Source: Flavobacteriales bacterium UBA6049 (GTDB taxonomy: Bacteria > Bacteroidota > Bacteroidia > Flavobacteriales_G > Salibacteraceae). Taken from it: DNA of 12,669 bases. The translations under genes were made by a program, and so were the position numbers. The stretch covers positions 1 to 12,669 of the forward strand of contig DIYR01000241.1 in NCBI GenBank assembly GCA_002429085.1, in the 5' to 3' direction. The notes under the pieces are model-generated. The model saw only the letters and a program-made list of their open reading frames with translations, was not told the DNA's origin and searched no databases. Shown here one piece after another: positions 1 to 5,602 of the stretch (the first letter of the stretch is position 1; each line of letters opens with the position of its first letter).

Positions 1-1
1 G

Positions 2-447
2 GGAGACCTATTTAGCGAACGAGTTAGCCTGCCGAGTTGGAAAGAGTCTGGTCTTTACTACTACGGAGCTCGTTACTACGCGGATTGGTTGTGCCGATTT
101 ACGGCCGTTGATCCAAGGGCTCACTCCTTCCCTTATCAATCCTCCTTTGTCTATGCGGCTAATAACCCAATTACCAATACCGATTTAATGGGGAATCTGC
201 TCTCAATCCGAATGATCCTGAGGATCCACATGCTCCAACTAAGAGTGACCTACATATTCAAAAGCTAGATGGTAACAGCCCAGGAACAGAAATATTAAAT
301 CAAGGAATAGACAAAGTAAACTCCCTAATCGATTGGTATTACGATCAAACAAAAACACCCAATCAAAAAGTAGATGATGCAGCTGAAACTATTCCTGGGT
401 TTATAGCTTTTAAGAACCTAGTAAATCACAATGGGCAAATTCACACT
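2..447 (+). pseudogene. End of RHS core plus linker to toxin tip, broken by a one-base frameshift
   Basis: This is the 3' part of an RHS/YD-repeat polymorphic-toxin gene whose 5' end lies before the window. From base 2, frame 2 reads the classic end of the RHS core: GLYYYGARYYADWLCRF, then TAVDPRAHSFPYQ, then YAANNPITNTDL. RHS cores build a shell that encloses a variable C-terminal toxin. The expected closing motif (D-L-N-G-E) is interrupted: at about 185-190 the reading must move back one base, as if one A had been lost from a run of A, and frame 1 then continues as NGESALNPNDPEDPHAP and on into the toxin. Without the shift, frame 2 ends at a TAG at 266-268 after a foreign tail. Frame 1 is closed by two TAA codons at 160-165, so it cannot include the core. 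The linker (about 190-447) is polar and unrecognised. It may be a real mutation, a relic of tip exchange or an assembly error. I am sure of the core, and fairly sure of the shift. Confidence 0.85.
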
Positions 448-1026
448 ATGTCAACAGAAGAAAAGCTGATGACAACAGTAAGTTTTGGAGAAGTTGGCTT
501 TTTAGTTTACGGATATGCAACTAGTGAATTAGCCCAGCCTATAGTTAGAGAAATAGCCAGTGAATCTGCTAAACAGGTTATTAAAAGTAAAACTAAAAAT
601 GCTGCAGAAAACCAAGTTAAAAAGCAAACCAAAGAGCTAGTAGAAGAAACAACTGAGAAACAAGTTAAAGAGGTAATAGCTAAAAGTGGTACTGGAACTT
701 GGGATGTTTTGCCAACAAATATGAAGTTTGATCAAGGTGCACATGATTTAGCAGAAGAAATAGGGGGTGTAGCTCAAGCCCGATTTAGAAATGATTCTCG
801 TGAGTTCGATGCTATTAGTGACCAATTTATTGGGCAGCACAAACCTGCTCTCGGAGACAACTTTGGAGGATCTTTTAAAAAACAAACTAGAGCAACTTTT
901 GAAGCAGCAAAGTCCACTGGTAGAGAGGTCTATTATAAATTTGATGGCAAACCTGGTCAAAGAGTTATAGACAAATTGAATCAGTATTCGTCAGAATACG
1001 GTGTGAAGGTTACTATAAAGTATTAG
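448..1026 (+). CDS. RHS C-terminal toxin tip, restriction-endonuclease-fold nuclease (Tox-REase-3-like)
   Basis: This is the toxin end of the RHS protein. The first ATG of the open stretch is at 448, but frame 1 is open from about 166, so the natural product probably began in the RHS core and this ATG is only a formal start. Residues 1-35 contain a short hydrophobic patch, about 40-80 is a Lys/Glu-rich, probably coiled-coil linker, and 85-192 is the toxin domain. The domain shows E119-F-D121 followed by Q130-H-K132, the spacing of a PD-(D/E)xK nuclease core, then a conserved helix (F151-EAAKSTGR) and the close VYYKFDGKPGQRVIDKLNQY. This pattern recalls the restriction-endonuclease-fold toxin 3 domain of CdiA and RHS tips, which cut nucleic acid in a rival cell. 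The family name is from memory of the pattern. The next gene, 22 bp on, is its likely immunity partner. The region is more A/T-rich than the core before it, usual for exchanged tips. Confidence 0.75.
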   Translation: MSTEEKLMTTVSFGEVGFLVYGYATSELAQPIVREIASESAKQVIKSKTKNAAENQVKKQTKELVEETTEKQVKEVIAKSGTGTWDVLPTNMKFDQGAHDLAEEIGGVAQARFRNDSREFDAISDQFIGQHKPALGDNFGGSFKKQTRATFEAAKSTGREVYYKFDGKPGQRVIDKLNQYSSEYGVKVTIKY

Positions 1027-1048
1027 TTATCAAGATAAATCATATGTT

Positions 1049-1441
1049 ATGATAGAATTTAATGGTTGGATTTCGATTTCATCATCAGTAGATGGGGAGC
1101 ATACCAATGAAGAATATGCTTTTCTACAAAAGTTCACTACAGATTTGGTTAAACAGTTTCAAGAGCTTAATCAAGTCTTTGAAGTCAAAAATCTAAATGG
1201 AGAAATTGTTTTAATTACTTCGGGTAGGCACAATCATGATAACGGAAGAATAAACTCTATCAAAGAATTGTTAGAAATCATTGGGCAAAAAGCAATAGGA
1301 AGTTATGGACTCATATTTTACAGACTTTCTGAACATCCAACTGAATATAACCAATTCAATGTTTTAAGACTAGCGCGAGGAAAAGTTAGTGAGTATATTG
1401 ACACTTTATTGTCTCCATGTAATCCTGTCATAGAAGAATAA
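1049..1441 (+). CDS. Immunity protein, Imm7 family
   Basis: This 130-residue soluble protein has no signal peptide or membrane segment. It resembles the Imm7 immunity family: an N-terminal FNGWISI strand (residues 4-10), an acidic helix, the loop L-NGE (49-52), SGRHNH (58-63), the core motif GSYGLIFYR (84-92), the N-x-F-x-V strand followed by ARG (109-111), and the C-terminal signature LSPC-x-P-x-IE (121-129). Immunity proteins bind and block the toxin made by the same cell or by kin. It starts 22 bp after the nuclease tip on the same strand, the usual toxin-immunity arrangement, so the two are probably cotranscribed. The ATG at 1049 gives the usual family N-terminus; another ATG a few bases upstream is out of frame and quickly stopped. 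The family call is strong; that it neutralises this particular tip is inferred from position only. Confidence 0.85.
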   Translation: MIEFNGWISISSSVDGEHTNEEYAFLQKFTTDLVKQFQELNQVFEVKNLNGEIVLITSGRHNHDNGRINSIKELLEIIGQKAIGSYGLIFYRLSEHPTEYNQFNVLRLARGKVSEYIDTLLSPCNPVIEE

Positions 1442-1683
1442 CTGAGAATTTTCCATTAGCGCAAACTTGTAGTCCTAGAAACAACAATGTAAATTTAAGA
1501 AAGAGCTTTTGTTTCGGCCAGATTAACACATGTGTAAAGTCCCCACAATTATTAAACACCTTAATATATCGTGTTACTACAAAATAATGTAGGAAATTCC
1601 CACATAGTTTGTGTCTCCTTCTATATGTGATTTTTAGCGAAACAGAGATTATGTACTTAAAAGAAGGCTGTTTATGTACACGC
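1442..1683. other. Gene-free, A/T-rich spacer after the immunity gene
   Basis: I see no credible reading frame on either strand here. The stretch holds a near-perfect 19-bp palindrome at 1587-1605 (atgtaggaaattcccacat, one mismatched pair), which might be an operator or chance. It also holds the string ttagcgcaaacttgtag at 1456-1472. The spacer leads into the structured element that begins at 1684. It could contain the decayed remains of older toxin or immunity genes, but I cannot recognise any protein in it. Confidence 0.4.
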
Positions 1684-1796
1684 GTTAATTCAGTCAGTGA
1701 TAAGCCCGCAGTAGCCGGAAGTGCGTGTTTTTAGAGAAAACACATGCATGTAGGCTTAACAAGTGGCTGGTGCGCAGCAATCACCTCTGAATTAAC
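1684..1796. repeat. 113-bp quasi-palindromic element with 10-bp perfect terminal inverted repeats
   Basis: The ends are exact inverted copies: gttaattcag at 1684-1693 and ctgaattaac at 1787-1796. Just inside them a second stem (gtgat with atcac) follows, then partly complementary segments gcagtagcc and ggctggtgc. Nested in the centre are taagcc at 1701-1706 with ggctta at 1753-1758, and a hairpin gtgtttt (1725-1731) with aaaacac (1737-1743) around a five-base loop. The whole piece can therefore fold into one long branched hairpin in DNA or RNA. It is more G/C-rich than the surrounding spacer and contains no gene. It could be a small non-autonomous mobile element or REP-like repeat, a recombination target for toxin-cassette exchange, or a structured RNA. 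No target-site duplication is evident at its edges. Only one copy lies in this window. Confidence 0.6.
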
Positions 1797-1809
1797 TTGA
1801 CCTTTTTTG

Positions 1810-1840
1810 CTTCTTTTTTGTGTCAAGGCAAAAAGAGAAG
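1810..1840. terminator. A/T-rich hairpin, possible terminator
   Basis: cttcttttttg (1810-1820) pairs with caaaaagagaag (1829-1840), with one bulged base and an eight-base loop. A competing stem joins cttgac (1796-1801) to gtcaag (1822-1827), so the site could switch between two folds. The tract of T at 1803-1808 lies before the left arm, and a run of A follows the right arm at 1845-1851. Read on the minus strand this run becomes a T tract after the stem, so the termination geometry is better for leftward transcripts. It lies between the palindromic element and the next small gene. Confidence 0.4.
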
Positions 1841-1899
1841 GGAGAAAAAAATGAATTAAAATCCCACACTATTCTACAACAGTGTTTAATTTATATATA

Positions 1900-2211
1900 A
1901 TGAAAAAAGAAGAAGTCATTCATAAAATCGAAAGCGGAAAACAAGTTGGAAAAAGTATATTGTCAGAAAGTAATAGCAAGAAAATTTGGCTATCCATTGG
2001 GGTTCAAAAACATCAAGGTTACTATATAGTATCAATTGATCAAATATTTGAACATAATATGGCTTCAGAAATATTCGAGAAAGAAATAAAATGTAAGTTT
2101 CTAAACCTTCAGGAAGCACTTGAATTCATATCCAAGAATACAGATGTATCTGCTGATGACCTTTCCACTCTAAAAGGTCAAAGAATCTTTAACCCCAATA
2201 TAGAGTGGTAA
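1900..2211 (+). CDS. Small protein of unknown function, possible orphan immunity protein
   Basis: This is a 103-residue soluble protein that I do not recognise. It begins MKKEEVIHKIESGK, has a strand-rich middle (KKIWLSIGV, then GYYIVSIDQIF at about 40-50), a helix LNLQEALEFISKNT (68-81) and a C-terminal segment LKGQRIFNPNIEW. The mix of short strands, an acidic helix and a compact size is typical of immunity proteins in Bacteroidota toxin loci, and the gene lies in such a locus; that role is inference. I chose the ATG at 1900 over an in-frame GTG at 1882, because the latter adds only the odd hexapeptide MFNLYI and the downstream start MKKEE looks natural. No toxin tip lies directly upstream, so if it is an immunity gene it is an orphan. 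Confidence 0.6.
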   Translation: MKKEEVIHKIESGKQVGKSILSESNSKKIWLSIGVQKHQGYYIVSIDQIFEHNMASEIFEKEIKCKFLNLQEALEFISKNTDVSADDLSTLKGQRIFNPNIEW

Positions 2212-2344
2212 CCAGAACCAAAGTCTGAATACAATAACTGAGCTTTGCCAATTATTCAGAAACAAACAATGAGAGCCATCGATAACGTGAAAGTTCAGGT
2301 AAAAAGCTTTTAATAGACACGGTTCCTCTAACACAATTTCAATA

Positions 2345-2827
2345 ATGAACGATATTCATATAAACCAACTATCGAAAAAATCATTACACAAAATAGAAAC
2401 AACCTCCAAAATGGACCACCATTTCAAAATACAGTTTCCAGAAGAAGTTGGTATGGGAAATTGGGCAAGCAAGATAATGTTCATAAATAATCAAAATAGA
2501 ATCGTCTATTACAACATGCAAAAGTGGGCTCACAACATTTCAACTAAAGAGAATCATATTTCATTTTTAAATTGGAATTCAACAGGTAACATATGCAGAT
2601 TTTATGAGTTTGAAAGAGGTGTCACATATGACCTTTGCTTAATCTGTTTCCATACAATGACAAAATATAACTTATCACTTATCTCAATCAACGATTCAAA
2701 AAACCTTTTTTCAAAAGATATAGATACAATATTGGAAGAATTTGATTTTGTTCAAACTAACTTACGAACGGAGCCAATTCAAGATTATGTAGATAACAAA
2801 TCTCAATGGTTTCCTGCCTCCTGTTAA
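2345..2827 (+). CDS. Hypothetical protein, 160 residues, in the toxin-immunity locus
   Basis: I do not recognise this gene. The product is soluble, without signal peptide or membrane helix, and rich in aromatic and polar residues. Visible features are a basic/polar start (MNDIHINQLSKKSLHK), a middle with MGNWASKIMFINNQNRIVYY (about 37-56), ENHISFLNWNSTGN (69-82), a Cys-containing strand-helix segment YDLCLICFHTMTKY (95-108), and a C-terminal acidic helix DIDTILEEFDF (125-135). Its length and position after an Imm7 gene and another small orphan suggest an immunity-type or accessory protein, but no family motif supports this. The ATG at 2345 is the only good start near the beginning of the frame. 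The 133-bp gap before it holds no gene; it has an eight-base inverted repeat (2224-2231 with 2253-2260) and a 14-codon ATG frame at 2269-2313 too short to call. Confidence 0.55.
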   Translation: MNDIHINQLSKKSLHKIETTSKMDHHFKIQFPEEVGMGNWASKIMFINNQNRIVYYNMQKWAHNISTKENHISFLNWNSTGNICRFYEFERGVTYDLCLICFHTMTKYNLSLISINDSKNLFSKDIDTILEEFDFVQTNLRTEPIQDYVDNKSQWFPASC

Positions 2828-2902
2828 CACGGTTTTATAGCTTGAACATCCGCTTGAGATAAAGCTCCACAAGCTACATCAAGATAAATTGATCAATTAA
2901 CA

Positions 2903-3308
2903 ATGAAAAAACGCTTGTTTCCAATCATCCTTTACAAGGAAGGTACTTTCATGAAATAGTAACTCTAGACGAGAAGTTGAAATAACCACAGAGGAGATTA
3001 TTAATAATGGCTTTTTCAAAAACTGGTCTGTAGTAGATTCTAATGAAAATAATTATACCCTTTGTGATATAACAATTGTTCGCAACGCTGGACTAATTGG
3101 CAAGTGGCATCCAAAATACGCTGGGAAGCTCGTTAAAATAGATTTCAAATTAGAACAACAGGAATGAATATTAAAAGATTTGGTACAATCAATTTGTTCT
3201 GATGTTCATCAGAATGAATATACTTCAACAGTATACACAGACTTTGAATCACTAACTAAGAGTATTGAACAGTCCAATAGTGCTCAAGAAATTATTGATT
3301 TACTGTAA
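2903..3308 (+). pseudogene. Decayed small gene (frameshifts and internal stop), former immunity-like or accessory protein
   Basis: A broken reading unit is visible across three frames. Frame 2 starts MKKRLFPIILYKEGTF at the ATG at 2903 and stops at TAG 2957-2959. Frame 1 carries HEIVTLDEK from 2950. Frame 3 picks up REVEITTEEIINNGFF at about 2970 and continues through KNWSVVDSNENNYTLCDI and AGLIGKWHPKYAGKLVKIDF to a TGA at 3165-3167. After that stop the same frame goes on coherently (ILKDLVQSICSDVHQNEY, later EQSNSAQEIIDLL) to a TAA at 3306-3308. Joined, these give roughly 130 residues, the size of the neighbouring small proteins. The sequence between the breaks still reads as protein, so decay seems recent. 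I do not recognise the family, and the immunity link rests on location. The 75 bp before it hold no gene. Confidence 0.65.
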
Positions 3309-3331
3309 CGCTATACTATTAATCGATTTAA

Positions 3332-3371
3332 CCTAGTCAGCATGAACTTATTGTTCGTGATAACAACTAGG
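3332..3371. terminator. Hairpin beyond the end of the SRAP gene, possible terminator
   Basis: Two nested stems are present: cctagt (3332-3337) with actagg (3366-3371), and inside them catgaac (3341-3347) with gttcgtg (3353-3359, one G-T pair) around the loop ttatt. It lies 30 bp beyond the stop codon of the leftward SRAP gene and 23 bp beyond the end of the rightward pseudogene, so it could terminate both. There is no strong T tract on either side, so the call is tentative. Confidence 0.4.
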
Positions 3372-3400
3372 AAGCTCACTACATAGAATTTCTAACGATA

Positions 3401-4207
3401 CTACCCAAACAAGCTTTGCTGCTGATTTTGTGGTACTTTCACACGTTTATCAAGCCCTAATTCTTCTAATAGTTTAAACTCGTATTCTGGTTTAATATAC
3501 TCTCCTATTGGGCATAGCAACTCATTGTTTTCGTTACGTGGGTTCTTAATATCAGCAGAAACAGGATAGGCATTTAATTGGTTGCCTGAGTACGGCTCTA
3601 ACAACGCTGTTACCTCATCTAACGAAGCATTTTGATTCAACCAAGTTGCTTCGGCTTCTCTAGGTAATATAACAGGTGAACGATGATGACCAACAGCTTT
3701 GGTAACACTATTAGCTACTGAAGTAATAATGGCAAAAGAGTGAAAGATCTCTCCTGTTTCTCTACTTGCCCATTCGTCCCAAACACCAGCAAAAGCAAAT
3801 GGACTTTCGTTTTGATGATAAATGACATAAGGCTTGCTGAGTTTCTCGTGTTTAGGCCCTTCAAAAAAGCAATCGGCTGGTACTAAGCAACGCTGAGATC
3901 TAATGGGTTTACGAAAGGCTGGTTTTTCTACAATTCCTATAGCACCGTTATAAAGCACATCGTCTTCTTTATTCCAATCACCTTCGCTACGCGCATTGAA
4001 TAAATACATGGGTTTCTTAGCCCAAAAGGGTGTCATGCCAAACGTAAAAAACTGCAGCTTAGTTGGAGCATCAGAAGTTACTACCGCTCCTACTCTACCT
4101 GGCCCAATATTTACCTGTGGCTGATACAATTCTGGTTCATCTGCTTCTACATGAAAGCGCTTCTCAACCTTCTGCAATTTCGTAACTAACGTGTACCGTC
4201 CGCACAT
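3401..4207 (-). CDS. SRAP-family protein (YedK/HMCES type), abasic-site DNA-protein crosslinker
   Basis: This 268-residue cytoplasmic protein belongs to the SOS-response-associated peptidase family (SRAP). Family members form a stable thiazolidine crosslink between Cys2 and abasic sites in single-stranded DNA, shielding them at replication forks. After removal of Met1 the mature protein starts at Cys2 (MCGRYTL). The other active-site residues are visible: N71 in NARSE (71-75), E116 in CFFEG (where many bacterial members read GFYEW), and H174 in GHHRSPVILP. The length is slightly above that of short bacterial members (about 220-240). The extra C-terminal part ends PQNQQQSLFG, where Q263-Q-S-L-F267 fits the bacterial sliding-clamp-binding consensus (QL[SD]LF-like). 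The ATG start is fixed by the need for Cys2. The gene lies 2 bp downstream of the Kelch/T9SS gene on the same strand and is probably cotranscribed with it, although no functional link is obvious. Confidence 0.93.
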   Translation of the reverse strand: MCGRYTLVTKLQKVEKRFHVEADEPELYQPQVNIGPGRVGAVVTSDAPTKLQFFTFGMTPFWAKKPMYLFNARSEGDWNKEDDVLYNGAIGIVEKPAFRKPIRSQRCLVPADCFFEGPKHEKLSKPYVIYHQNESPFAFAGVWDEWASRETGEIFHSFAIITSVANSVTKAVGHHRSPVILPREAEATWLNQNASLDEVTALLEPYSGNQLNAYPVSADIKNPRNENNELLCPIGEYIKPEYEFKLLEELGLDKRVKVPQNQQQSLFG

Positions 4208-4209
4208 AG

Positions 4210-5511
4210 CTACAGCTTGTTTAAAATAGTTTGCTGAATGGCATCATCTGCTTCTACGCGTAGTACGTACATTCCCCTTGGAAGGTCTTGTATATTGAGC
4301 AAAACTTGCTCGTTGAGCACCGTGAATTCTTTCACCAAAGTACCCATCATAGCATATACTGCTACCCTACTTCCTACGGACACTCCTTCTAGCGTTACCA
4401 CTCCTCTGCTCGGGTTCGGATAAACTATTAAATCAGACACCTTCGTAACATTTGCCAACCCTACTGGTGGAGCTAAAGTCAATTTCAATAACTGATCGCT
4501 TACCTCTTGATTAGCAAGCATTCCTCCCATGAAATACAATTCATTTGCTTCAGCTTGAACTAATCCTCTTAAGTCCATTGGCAAACCAGCAATAGAGTCT
4601 TTGTTCCATGTAGAGTCTGAATCTAAGTTCAACACATATTGTTGAGGTTCTACACCACCCGAACCATTGTAAGCAACTCCATTATAATTGTAAGTAACAC
4701 CGCTTCCTCCTAACCAATACGCATCGTTACCAATAGTAGCTGAAGCCATACGATATCCAAACTGATTATTGTCTGGTGTAAAGAAATCCCATGCAATATC
4801 TAATGGATTAGAGGGGTTTATTACGCCCTTACGCACATAGTTTTGTGCTGGAAAATTGAACCCAAAGCGTGCACCTCCAAAATAGTAAATAGTATCGCCT
4901 ACAATGGTTCCAGAAGCTCCAAAAGACTCATATATGCTATTGTTTGGAACCGATGTTCCTTGTAACCATACGTTATTTACCACATCATACACCTGAACAT
5001 CTTCTACATTGCGTGTATCGTGCCAACCTGTGATGCAATAAATCAAACTATCGCGATACACCACCTGCACATGATCGTCAATAGGTACTGGAATTTCGGC
5101 ACCATCTGTTAGGTAAGTTTGTGTAGGAATATGAAATCGGTGTACTAAAGAAGAAGATTTCTCATCTCCACTGGCATACACATGATATCCACCTATGATA
5201 TAAATCACATCACCAATTCTGCTCGCACCAGCAGCCACTTTCCCTAAGGTATCAGGTAAAGGCATCATTGTATCGCAATTACCTGTTATCAAATTACAGC
5301 GATAGCTTTTCAAATGAATGTCTTGATATGTTTTGCCAGATCCAATGCCACTGAAACTAAAGGCATAAGGCTCATTTTGATACATTCCAAAAGCCACAGC
5401 ATTATTAGATACCGAATCTGGCAATTGCCCAATAGTATCTAATTGCCATTGTTGCCCCATGAGTAATTGACTGACCAAACAAGTCGTAAAAAACAAGATC
5501 CATTTCATCAT
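4210..5511 (-). CDS. Secreted Kelch-repeat protein with T9SS type A sorting domain
   Basis: This 433-residue exported protein starts with a signal peptide of about 19 residues (MMKWILFFTTCLVSQLLMG, then QQW). The middle forms a beta-propeller of Kelch-type repeats, each with a hydrophobic strand before a double glycine or close variant: VIYIIGG (102-108), LIYCITG (156-162), TIYYFGG (207-213), DAYWLGG (263-269) and ELYFMGG (324-330), with conserved W/Y residues between. Residues about 360-433 are a Por-secretion C-terminal domain: LIVYPNPSRG, then VAVYAMMGTLVKEF, and DLPRGMYVLRVEAD near the end. Such domains send proteins through the type IX system across the outer membrane, where they are released or attached to the surface. 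It probably mediates binding at the cell surface; the ligand is unknown. Two ATGs in tandem open the frame, and the second could equally be used. The SRAP gene follows after 2 bp, and the divergent gene on the other side is a penicillin acylase homologue. Confidence 0.9.
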   Translation of the reverse strand: MMKWILFFTTCLVSQLLMGQQWQLDTIGQLPDSVSNNAVAFGMYQNEPYAFSFSGIGSGKTYQDIHLKSYRCNLITGNCDTMMPLPDTLGKVAAGASRIGDVIYIIGGYHVYASGDEKSSSLVHRFHIPTQTYLTDGAEIPVPIDDHVQVVYRDSLIYCITGWHDTRNVEDVQVYDVVNNVWLQGTSVPNNSIYESFGASGTIVGDTIYYFGGARFGFNFPAQNYVRKGVINPSNPLDIAWDFFTPDNNQFGYRMASATIGNDAYWLGGSGVTYNYNGVAYNGSGGVEPQQYVLNLDSDSTWNKDSIAGLPMDLRGLVQAEANELYFMGGMLANQEVSDQLLKLTLAPPVGLANVTKVSDLIVYPNPSRGVVTLEGVSVGSRVAVYAMMGTLVKEFTVLNEQVLLNIQDLPRGMYVLRVEADDAIQQTILNKL

Positions 5512-5515
5512 GTTT

Positions 5516-5523
5516 CAAAAATA
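5516..5523 (-). promoter_or_regulatory. Possible -7 box of the Kelch/SRAP transcript
   Basis: On the minus strand this reads TATTTTTG, an exact match to the Bacteroidota -7 consensus TAnnTTTG, and it ends four bases before the first ATG of the Kelch gene. A TTTG lies 24 bases upstream of it (the usual spacing is about 19-21), so the -33 element is imperfect. If used, transcription would begin at or very near the start codon, giving an almost leaderless mRNA. Confidence 0.3.
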
Positions 5524-5602
5524 GTTCGAATTGTATCCAATAAGATGCAAACCACACGACCTATATAAGTGTTATGTATCTTACAAGCCAAATCAATTTC
5601 CG

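Noticed and set aside
182..198. Programmed -1 ribosomal frameshift
   Set aside because: The codons at the shift (tta atg) do not form an X XXY YYZ slippery heptamer, and a one-base loss from an A run explains the change more simply.
1684..1796. Integron attC recombination site
   Set aside because: The arms run GTTAA...TTAAC, the reverse order of the usual RYYYAAC...GTTRRRY, and no integron integrase or cassette array is present.
1882..1899. GTG start for the 103-residue protein
   Set aside because: It adds only six residues from the A/T-rich leader; the ATG at 1900 is the more credible start.
2317..2834. Direct repeat acacggtt on both sides of the 160-residue gene (2317-2324 and 2827-2834)
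   Set aside because: Eight bases with no similarity beyond them is easily chance, and the second copy overlaps the stop codon of the gene.
5531..5602. Longer acylase N-terminus starting at TTG 5531
   Set aside because: The added 24 residues are polar and Cys/Lys-rich and would bury the signal anchor that starts naturally at the ATG at 5603.
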